Assembly (NCBI GenBank): GCA_034428595.1 | Contig: DAOUHO010000084.1 | Span: forward strand, 1-11,588 | Direction of reading: 5' to 3' | DNA: 11,588 nt | From: JAJECS01 sp034428595 | GTDB lineage: Bacteria > Chloroflexota > UBA11872 | Made by a program: the position numbers and the translations under genes | Notes under the pieces: generated by a model | The model's database searches: none | Seen by the model: only the letters and a program-made list of their open reading frames with translations | Told to the model about the DNA's origin: nothing | In this document: positions 6,771 through 11,588 of the stretch, in pieces | Layout of the letters: every line of letters starts with the position of its first letter | Position numbering within the stretch: the first letter of the stretch is position 1

Positions 6771-7712
6771 TCAGGCTCCTTCGGTCGGTCGCTCAAGCAG
6801 CTTCATCAACTCGCGCCATTCGGCGGGGGCGAGGCCGCTGGATTCCTGATCGACCGCTTGGCCGTTGAGCATGCGGCGCAGGATGGCCAGGCCGGGGCCT
6901 GAGATCGATGCGGCGTTCATGCGGTAGTCCATGAAGGCGTCGTAGGTCAGCGGCACCCAGCGGCGGATGACGTCGAGCAGCACGTCGGCGTAGGCGCGGA
7001 TCTCGTATTGCGCGTGAGGGTCGGCCCGCAGCCAGACGAAGTGCAGCAGGTTGAACAGGTCGATCTTCCAGTACCACTGGGTGTAGAAGTTGAGGGAGAG
7101 GTTCATCCGCGCCAGCTCGCGCGCCAGGCCCTGGCGGTCGGGATCCAGCGTCTCTCCTTCGGCGTCGAGATTCAGCATCTCCTCGTAGTGCTCGTAGGCC
7201 TGGCCGGCGTCGGTGGAGAGGAGGTCGAGGACGCGCTGGGCCTCGACGTCGTTCAGCACGTCCCCGCTGCCCTGGCTGTTGAGGGTCGACTGCGCTTGCA
7301 GGCGGTCGCGCTCGGGGACGTAGAACTCGTGGTCGAGCACCGAGTAGCGGGCGGAGTATTCGTTCACGCTGGCGGTGCGGTGCCGGATCCACTGCCGCGC
7401 GACGAATATCGGCAGCTTGACGTGCAGCTTGATCTCGCACATCTCGAAGGGTGTGGTGTGCCAGTGGCGCATGAGGTAGCGGATGAGGCCCCGGTCGCGC
7501 CGCCGCCGCTTGCTGCCGCGGCCGTAGGAGACGCGGGCCGCTTGCACGATGGCCTCGTCGTCGCCCATGTAGTCGACGACCCGGATGAAGCCGTGGTCGA
7601 GGACCGGCACAGGCTCGAAGAGCCGCTCTTCGAGAGCCGCGACCGTCGTGCGCCGGGTGGTGTGCGCTTGGGCGCGCTGCTCGGCGATGTCGGCCTGCTG
7701 CTCGGGCGCGAT
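6771..7712 (-). CDS. thyX: FAD-dependent thymidylate synthase, start codon uncertain
   Basis: ThyX converts dUMP to dTMP using methylene-tetrahydrofolate, NADPH and bound FAD. The diagnostic motif RHRxxSxNExSxRY is present as RHRTASVNEYSARY (residues 110-123 as numbered here), preceded by LPIFVARQWI. Flanking conserved stretches include YLMRHWHTTPFEMCEIK, NFYTQWYWKIDLFNLLHF and RWVPLTYDAFMDYR. No ThyA is seen. The start is a problem: between the upstream stop (7769-7771) and GTG 7610 there is no ATG, GTG or TTG in frame. GTG 7610 would start at PVLDHGF and give 279 residues. Homologues as I recall them begin earlier, with a PEQQAEI-like segment and LEERLFEP, which the DNA encodes here from about 7712. 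I set the boundary at the ATC of I-A-P-E-Q-Q; an ATA overlapping the upstream TAG (7770-7772) is another candidate. Confidence 0.85.
   Translation of the reverse strand: MAPEQQADIAEQRAQAHTTRRTTVAALEERLFEPVPVLDHGFIRVVDYMGDDEAIVQAARVSYGRGSKRRRRDRGLIRYLMRHWHTTPFEMCEIKLHVKLPIFVARQWIRHRTASVNEYSARYSVLDHEFYVPERDRLQAQSTLNSQGSGDVLNDVEAQRVLDLLSTDAGQAYEHYEEMLNLDAEGETLDPDRQGLARELARMNLSLNFYTQWYWKIDLFNLLHFVWLRADPHAQYEIRAYADVLLDVIRRWVPLTYDAFMDYRMNAASISGPGLAILRRMLNGQAVDQESSGLAPAEWRELMKLLERPTEGA
6776..6781 (-). promoter_or_regulatory. Shine-Dalgarno AAGGAG for the MNT gene, inside the end of thyX
   Basis: Read on the minus strand, AAGGAG stands six bases before the GTG at 6769 and spans the last codons of thyX. 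It decides between that GTG and the earlier TTG at 6796, and points to translation coupled to thyX termination. Confidence 0.6.
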
Positions 7713-7758
7713 GCGTGGCGTCTGGACGGTTCCGGGAGTGCGTCCTGTGGCGCTTTGA

Positions 7759-7764
7759 ATCTTA
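7759..7764 (-). promoter_or_regulatory. Candidate -10 element (TAAGAT) for thyX
   Basis: On the minus strand GCTAAGATTC lies just after the stop of the SpoIID-like gene. If used, transcription would begin near 7752, which would exclude the ATA at 7772 as the thyX start and leave the ATC at 7712 or GTG at 7610. No -35 box is evident. Confidence 0.25.
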
Positions 7765-7768
7765 GCCG

Positions 7769-9685
7769 CTATGGCAACAAGCCGCGCTGCCGCAGCAGCT
7801 CCGAGCCGATCGATCCGAGGCGGACCTCGCCGAACTCCGGATACCACTCGAAGCGGGCGCGCTGGAAGTACTGCACGGTGCGTCCGTTCTCAGGCATCTC
7901 GTCCGAGATCGGATAGCCGAATCGATCGAGCCCGCCCTGGGACTCCCAATAGGCCAGGAAGGCGAAGTGCACCGCCTGCCGGGTCTCGGGGAAGTAGCGG
8001 TGGTTGGGCTCTCGCGGGATCGGCTCGGCGCGCGGGAAGGGCCGCCGTGCGGCCGTCACCTCATCGCCGAGCAGGCCGAGCTGGACCTCGTAGCGGGTGC
8101 CAGCGTGCTCGGGGTGATATTCGAAGCGGGCCTTCTCGAAGTACTGCACGGTGCGGCCACCGCGAACGATCTCCTCGGTGAGCGGCAGCCCGAAGGTCTC
8201 GACGCCGCCGTTGGCGTCGAAGTAGCGCAGAAAGCCGTACACGATGTTGTGGCCGGTGTCCTCGAAGTAGCGGGACTGGCCGTCCGGCAGGTTGAGTGGC
8301 ACGACCGGCTGGGTGAGCGAGTGCCCGAGCACGATGCGGAAGTGCGAGCTCGCGATTGCGCCCACCTGGGGCGCCGCGTGCTCGTTGAACGCGGCTCGGA
8401 ATTCGAGATGGCTCACGGTCGCCGAGCCGGAGGTGCCGTTGACCTGGATGCGCACCGTGCGTCCGCCGTTCGTGCGTCGGATGTCCAGGCTCGTGATGTC
8501 GCCGAGGGTGACGCCTGCCGCGGCCCGCAGGGCGTTACCCAACACCGTCAGGCCGAATGGCTCGGTGCGCCAGGTTCCGAACGGCGAGTCGGCGTCCCAG
8601 GGGCGTCCCGCTGAGTCGAGGTCGGAAATGCCCTGCAGATAGGGCAGCGGCGCTCCGCCAAACTGGTCGCTGCTGGCCTCGGTGTGCCCATTTGACGTGC
8701 TGAAGTAGTAGGGACGCACGTGCTCGCCGGCGTAGGTCAGCACCTGCCCGGCGGTGGCGTCGACCGCCGCGTTGGTCGACTCCCGCTCGTGGTTGGCGCC
8801 CGCGTAGGCCTGGTGGTTCGGCGTGTCGTCGATGTCCCACAGCGGATGGTTGGGCCGCAGTCCCGTGAGGGCGTAGCCGCGGGCGGCGATCGCCTGGGCT
8901 TGCAGCGCCGCCGCGGGCCAGTGATAGGGCATCTCCGCCGGGACCACGCCGCGCAGATAGTCCTCGATGGGCAGGACGTTGACGGTGTCGACCTGGGACT
9001 CACCATGGGCGTGCAGCACCAGCGAGCCGCGATAGGTGTCGAGATAGGCGCCTGGGACTGGTTCGCTCCTGCCGGCGGGCTTGTGCACCGCGCGCAGGCG
9101 CGTCGTGGCTTCCAAGGGCTTGATGACCAGGACGCCCGGCAGCTGGAACCCCTGCGTCCAAACGCCGCTGGGATTGATCACGCCGACGGTGATGCCGCCG
9201 CTGCCGGTCTGCTCCAGCATCTGCAGGCGGGCGCCGGCCGGCAGGGGACCGGTGACGCCCTCGACTTGCCAGCTTCCGCCGTAACCGATGATGTCGCCCG
9301 GCAGGCCATTGGATGAGCCTTTCGAGCCGTCGACGGCGGGCGGGCGGTACCCACGGTCGATGAGCACGCGGATCGGCGTGCCGCCGGTATCGGCCAGGCC
9401 GATTGCGGTGCCCGGGTAGTAGGCCTGGATAATCTCCGCCGCGGATTGGCCGGCGTGCGCCCGCCCGCGTGCGCCCCACTGCGACATGCCCACGCCGTGG
9501 CCCCATCCCGCACCTTCGAGTCGAACGGTGGCGTGGGGATGAAAGGGGACGGCGACGGTGCTCACGGCGGCCGCGCGGCCTGGCGCGGTCGCCAGCAACA
9601 CCGCCGTCATGGCAACCAGGCCCGCAAGGGCCTCTGCCAGCCGGCCCGCCCGGCACCAGCGGAAGATGAGGGCGTGTCGTCTCAC
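7769..9685 (-). CDS. Secreted SpoIID/LytB-domain protein with two C-terminal FGYP-type repeats
   Basis: A 638-residue exported protein. Residues 1-40 form a signal peptide: basic start VRRH, a hydrophobic core around LAGLVAMTAVLLA, then a GRAAA-type cleavage site. GWGHGVGMSQWGARG follows at 60-74. The SpoIID/LytB core contains VLPIEDYLRGVVPAEMP (237-253; the EMP Glu is the probable catalytic residue), AQAIAARGYAL (263-273) and FSTSNGHTE (328-336). SpoIID domains are lytic transglycosylases acting on peptidoglycan strands lacking stem peptides. In sporulation SpoIID the GHGVGMSQ-type motif comes last; here it comes first. Two repeats of about 70 residues end the protein and may bind the wall. 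GTG 9685 is chosen because it yields the signal peptide and lies just downstream of TACACT (9695-9700). The frame is open to 9910, but that would overlap cmk. thyX follows on the same strand. Confidence 0.85.
   Translation of the reverse strand: MRRHALIFRWCRAGRLAEALAGLVAMTAVLLATAPGRAAAVSTVAVPFHPHATVRLEGAGWGHGVGMSQWGARGRAHAGQSAAEIIQAYYPGTAIGLADTGGTPIRVLIDRGYRPPAVDGSKGSSNGLPGDIIGYGGSWQVEGVTGPLPAGARLQMLEQTGSGGITVGVINPSGVWTQGFQLPGVLVIKPLEATTRLRAVHKPAGRSEPVPGAYLDTYRGSLVLHAHGESQVDTVNVLPIEDYLRGVVPAEMPYHWPAAALQAQAIAARGYALTGLRPNHPLWDIDDTPNHQAYAGANHERESTNAAVDATAGQVLTYAGEHVRPYYFSTSNGHTEASSDQFGGAPLPYLQGISDLDSAGRPWDADSPFGTWRTEPFGLTVLGNALRAAAGVTLGDITSLDIRRTNGGRTVRIQVNGTSGSATVSHLEFRAAFNEHAAPQVGAIASSHFRIVLGHSLTQPVVPLNLPDGQSRYFEDTGHNIVYGFLRYFDANGGVETFGLPLTEEIVRGGRTVQYFEKARFEYHPEHAGTRYEVQLGLLGDEVTAARRPFPRAEPIPREPNHRYFPETRQAVHFAFLAYWESQGGLDRFGYPISDEMPENGRTVQYFQRARFEWYPEFGEVRLGSIGSELLRQRGLLP
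7787..7999 (-). repeat. C-terminal protein repeat, copy 2 (YFPET...FGYPISDE...GRTVQYFQRARFEWYP)
   Basis: The second copy of a roughly 70-residue unit in the SpoIID-like protein, residues 563-633. It runs from RYFPET through FLAYWESQGG, FGYPISDE, NGRTVQYFQRARFEWYPE to LGSIGSELL. It aligns without gaps to copy 1 through the first fifty or so residues. I know this unit from many secreted Chloroflexota proteins; its function is not established to my knowledge. Confidence 0.75.
8057..8272 (-). repeat. C-terminal protein repeat, copy 1 (YFEDTGHNI...FGLPLTEE...GRTVQYFEKARFEYHP)
   Basis: The first copy of the unit, residues 472-543: RYFEDTGHNI, GFLRYFDANGG, FGLPLTEE, GGRTVQYFEKARFEYHPE, then LGLLGDEV. 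It is separated from copy 2 by a Pro/Arg-rich linker of about 19 residues. The GRTVQYF part is also nearly identical at DNA level, with an 18-base identical run (GAAGTACTGCACGGTGCG on the plus strand), which suggests duplication or strong constraint. Confidence 0.75.
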
Positions 9686-9694
9686 AGAGCACCG

Positions 9695-9700
9695 AGTGTA
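9695..9700 (-). promoter_or_regulatory. Candidate -10 element (TACACT) for the SpoIID-like gene
   Basis: TACACT on the minus strand ends nine bases before the GTG at 9685, so the predicted transcription start lies within about three bases of the start codon. The mRNA would be leaderless or nearly so. No Shine-Dalgarno is visible. A weak CTCAAC 17 bases upstream (9718-9723) could serve as -35. Confidence 0.35.
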
Positions 9701-9769
9701 CGGCCCGCGGGCGCGAGGTTGAGCCACATGCGCAACGGAAGACCGTGGTCGACCGTGACGCCCGGTCAA

Positions 9770-9788
9770 CCGCCGGCGGAGCCGGCGG
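9770..9788. repeat. Perfect 8-bp inverted repeat with 3-base loop next to the cmk promoter
   Basis: CCGCCGGC (9770-9777), GGA spacer, GCCGGCGG (9781-9788). There is no following T-run, so it is not a standard terminator. It lies immediately upstream of the -10-like TATACT, where a -35 box would be, so it may be an operator. In DNA this GC-rich such palindromes also arise by chance. Confidence 0.4.
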
Positions 9789-9792
9789 CTCA

Positions 9793-9798
9793 TATACT
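9793..9798 (+). promoter_or_regulatory. Candidate -10 element (TATACT) for the cmk-plsC-der operon
   Basis: TATACT matches five of six bases of the -10 consensus in otherwise GC-rich DNA. It would start transcription about 26 bases before the cmk ATG at 9831. No good -35 box is present; that position is taken by the inverted repeat. The leader lacks an obvious Shine-Dalgarno. Confidence 0.4.
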
Positions 9799-9830
9799 GC
9801 ACGGGTGGCGTCGCGCAGCGGCAAACACTC

Positions 9831-10538
9831 ATGAGCGCTCCCGCCGCGCGGGGTCCCATTGTCTCTATCGACGGGCCGTCTGCCGTGGGCAAGACGACGA
9901 TCGGTCGCATGCTGGCCGAGTCACTGGGCTATCTCTGCCTGGACAGCGGGCTGTTTTACCGTGCCGTGGCGCTGGCGACCGTGCGCGCCGGCGGCGATCC
10001 GGACAGTCCGGACGATGCCCTGGCAGCCGCCCGCTCGCTGCGGTTGCGCTTCGCCCCGGACCCGTCGGGTCGATACGCGGCGCGAGCCTTCGATGGAGCC
10101 TGTGATATCACCGAGGCGCTCGTCAGCCCCGAGGTAGATGGCACCGTGTCGTTGGTTTCGCGTATTGCTGAGGTTCGGGCTGCCATGCTTGAGCCCCAGC
10201 GCGAGGCGCTCCGGGAGGGCGGCATAGTGGCGCTGGGCCGCGATATTGGGACCGTGGTGTGCCCGGAGGCCGACCTCAAGGTCTACCTGGACGCCAGCCC
10301 GGACGTGCGCGCGCAGCGCCGGTGGCGCGAACGCCGGGAGGCTGGAGGCCAGCTTGACGTCGCCGAGATCCGCGAGGGCCTGCTGGCGCGCGACCGCATC
10401 GACTCGCAGCGATCGATCGCGCCGCTGCAGGCCGCGCCCGACGCCGAGATCATCTCAACCGACGACTGCACGCCGGCTCAGGTGGTGGATGCCATCAGAT
10501 CGTCGATGGCTGCCCGGGGGTTGATCCGTGAGTTCTGA
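9831..10538 (+). CDS. cmk: (d)CMP kinase (cytidylate kinase)
   Basis: A 235-residue cytoplasmic NMP kinase that phosphorylates CMP and dCMP with ATP. The P-loop is GPSAVGKTT (15-23). The CMP-binding segment LDSGLFYRAVAL corresponds to the family DTGAMYRAVAL. GRDIGTVV (136-143) and the lid/arginine region with RAQRRWRERRE and ARDRIDSQRSIAPLQAAPDA are typical, and DAEIISTDD near the end matches the family DAxxIDT. The residue before GRDIGT is Leu, where most bacterial enzymes have Glu (EGRDIGT). Met-Ser-Ala at 9831 puts the P-loop at the usual distance from the N-terminus. Overlap with the next gene (11 bp) indicates an operon. Identification is confident from motifs. Confidence 0.92.
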   Translation: MSAPAARGPIVSIDGPSAVGKTTIGRMLAESLGYLCLDSGLFYRAVALATVRAGGDPDSPDDALAAARSLRLRFAPDPSGRYAARAFDGACDITEALVSPEVDGTVSLVSRIAEVRAAMLEPQREALREGGIVALGRDIGTVVCPEADLKVYLDASPDVRAQRRWRERREAGGQLDVAEIREGLLARDRIDSQRSIAPLQAAPDAEIISTDDCTPAQVVDAIRSSMAARGLIREF

Positions 10539-11238
10539 CTACTTTGCCTGGTCGCCAAATCAGACGCCCCGCCCGTCGATGTGGGCCTACCTCACCGGCC
10601 GCGCCTTCGGCCGCTTTGTGCTCTTTCCGTTGCTGTTCGACGTTCATGTCAAGGGGGTGGAGCACGTGCCGTCCGACGGCCCGTTGATTCTGGCCTCCAA
10701 CCACGTAAGCAACTTCGACCCGATCCTGCTGGGGACCTATGTCCCCCGCACGACGGCCTTTGTCGCCAAGGAGGAGCTCTATCGGGCGGCGCCCCTGGCC
10801 CTCCTGTGGCATCTGTGGGGCGCGGTGCTGGTCCGGCGTGACGGCCTGGATATGCGTCCCCTGCGGATGCTGCTGCGGATCCTGGCGGACGACGGCACGG
10901 TGGGCATGTTTCCGGAGGGCACGCGCAGTCGCGGACAGGGCCTGCAGCGGCCGCTGCCCGGCGTGGCCTACCTGGCCGCCAAGAGCCGTGTGCCGATCCT
11001 CCCGGTGGCCATTTGGGGCGCCGACGACCTGGATCTCAAACGGCGGATGGTGCGCGGACGCCCCCGGGTCGACTTGCGCATCGGGCAGGTGATGGCGCCG
11101 GACGTGCCGGCGGGCAGACTCACGCGGGAGGTGCTCGACGATTTGGGCGAAGACGTGATGCAGCGCATCGCGGCGCTGTTGCCGGAACGGTTGCGAGGGG
11201 TCTACGCCGCGACGAGCCCAGGAGCGGTCGATGGCTGA
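10528..11238 (+). CDS. plsC: 1-acyl-sn-glycerol-3-phosphate acyltransferase (PlsC family)
   Basis: A 236-residue membrane-associated acyltransferase, probably converting lysophosphatidic acid to phosphatidic acid. The catalytic HX4D motif is NHVSNFDP (H59, D64). The substrate-binding FPEGTRSR is at 128-135, and VPILPVAIWG follows. A hydrophobic stretch near the N-terminus (FGRFVLFPLLF) could anchor it to the membrane. The GTG at 10528 overlaps cmk by 11 bases and has a G-rich GGGGG seven bases upstream. Its TGA overlaps the der ATG by eight bases. The position between cmk and der is frequent in bacteria with this operon. The acyl acceptor is inferred from family and context; other lysophospholipid or amino-lipid acceptors are possible. 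Confidence 0.87.
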   Translation: MSSDYFAWSPNQTPRPSMWAYLTGRAFGRFVLFPLLFDVHVKGVEHVPSDGPLILASNHVSNFDPILLGTYVPRTTAFVAKEELYRAAPLALLWHLWGAVLVRRDGLDMRPLRMLLRILADDGTVGMFPEGTRSRGQGLQRPLPGVAYLAAKSRVPILPVAIWGADDLDLKRRMVRGRPRVDLRIGQVMAPDVPAGRLTREVLDDLGEDVMQRIAALLPERLRGVYAATSPGAVDG

Positions 11239-11588
11239 CGTCGATCGACAGCTTCCGTTAGTGGCGCTGATCGGGCGACCCAACGTCGGCAAGTCCACGC
11301 TGTTCAACCGGCTGGTCGGGGAGCGCTCGGCGGTGGTCGAGCCGCAGCCCGGCACCACGCGCGACCGCATCTACGGCGAGCTGGAGTGGCGCGGGCGAGC
11401 ATTCGCCGTCGTGGATACGGCCGGCATCGCCTGGCACGACCCCGCGCCGGTGGCCGAGGCGGCCGTGGCGCAGGCCAGAGCCGCCGCCGACGAAGCCGAC
11501 CTCGTGCTGGTGGTGACGGACGTCCAAACCGGGGTGACGGAGCTGGACGGCATTGTGGCCCGCGAGGTGCTCAAGCGGCAGCGGCCGC
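11231..11588 (+). CDS. der: GTPase Der (EngA), N-terminal part, cut by the window end
   Basis: The first 119 codons of the double-domain GTPase Der, which acts in assembly of the 50S ribosomal subunit. Motifs of the first GTPase domain are G1 GRPNVGKST (15-23), G2 PGTTRDR (40-46) and G3 DTAG (62-65), followed by QARAAADEADLVLVVTD and REVLKRQ. The NKxD motif and second domain lie beyond the window. The ATG at 11231 is supported by AGGAG at 11220-11224, six bases upstream. It overlaps the acyltransferase stop by eight bases, so cmk, plsC and der are probably co-transcribed and coupled. The G1 form GRPNVGKST with PGTTRDR also occurs in the related GTPase Era, but the near-terminal P-loop and the RIYGE sequence after G2 favour Der. 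Confidence 0.9.
   Translation, partial: MADVDRQLPLVALIGRPNVGKSTLFNRLVGERSAVVEPQPGTTRDRIYGELEWRGRAFAVVDTAGIAWHDPAPVAEAAVAQARAAADEADLVLVVTDVQTGVTELDGIVAREVLKRQRP

Larger units (their letters stand above)
9686..9830. other. Divergent intergenic region between the SpoIID-like gene and cmk
   Basis: This 145-bp gap separates divergently transcribed genes and must contain both promoters. Besides the two -10-like hexamers it has a 7-base direct repeat (GACCGTG at 9741-9747 and 9751-9757, ten bases apart, one helical turn), a GGTCGACC palindrome at 9748-9755, and a GC-rich inverted repeat at 9770-9788. No small ORF or RNA gene is evident. Confidence 0.6.

Noticed and set aside
7773..7847. Extension of thyX to a GTG at 7847
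   Set aside because: It would overlap the SpoIID-like gene by about 79 bases, and the added residues (an Ala-rich run) look like a shadow of the repeat-coding DNA.
7008..7916. Plus-strand open frame (302 codons) opposite thyX
   Set aside because: Shadow frame rich in Val/Gly/Glu repeats with no family motif; thyX on the minus strand is certain.
9686..9910. Extension of the SpoIID-like frame to an ATG at 9910
   Set aside because: It would overlap cmk on the opposite strand and bury the clear signal peptide that starts at GTG 9685.
1..11588. tRNA or rRNA genes, CRISPR arrays, insertion sequences, prophage or defence islands
   Set aside because: No cloverleaf-like segment, regularly spaced repeats, transposase motif or phage gene was seen; genes are packed and housekeeping in type.

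Overview
This is a high-GC, gene-dense bacterial window made almost entirely of core metabolism and cell-envelope genes. No phage, insertion sequence, CRISPR array or RNA gene is visible. The best taxonomic clue is a secreted SpoIID-type protein (7769-9685, minus) that ends in two copies of a GFL-Y-GG-FGxP-GRTVQYF-ARFE-P repeat. I associate this repeat with Chloroflexota. FAD-dependent ThyX, a FemAB-type enzyme and the high GC content fit that placement, but no marker gene here fixes it.

Layout. Positions 1-6417 run on the plus strand: the 3' end of metG, tatD, a long-chain polyprenyl diphosphate synthase, a UbiE/MenG-type methyltransferase, a FemAB-like transferase, murE and a D-2-hydroxyacid dehydrogenase. 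Positions 6437-9685 run on the minus strand, in transcription order: SpoIID-like protein, thyX, then a small MNT-family nucleotidyltransferase. A 145-bp divergent intergenic region (9686-9830) follows. Positions 9831-11588 return to the plus strand with cmk, a PlsC-like acyltransferase and the 5' part of der.

How the genes work together. The first block combines isoprenoid/menaquinone synthesis (polyprenyl synthase, methyltransferase) with peptidoglycan stem-peptide synthesis (MurE) and probable cross-bridge or stem-peptide modification (FemAB). The methyltransferase, femAB and murE are joined by two successive ATGA stop/start overlaps, so they are probably translationally coupled. The SpoIID protein probably acts on peptidoglycan outside the membrane. 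The cmk-plsC-der block overlaps gene to gene and is a common housekeeping arrangement (nucleotide, phospholipid and ribosome assembly).

Points of interest. tatD and thyX both lack an ATG/GTG/TTG start that would preserve their conserved N-termini, and both have an ATA overlapping the upstream TAG stop. An intact MNT nucleotidyltransferase without a HEPN partner lies directly behind thyX. The SpoIID protein carries its GHGVGMSQ-type motif at the N-terminus, a permuted order. MurE has EDPR where the DAP-specific family has DNPR. Several genes have a -10-like hexamer so close to the start codon that leaderless mRNAs are likely. I see no convincing wholly new system; most of the window is ordinary housekeeping DNA.
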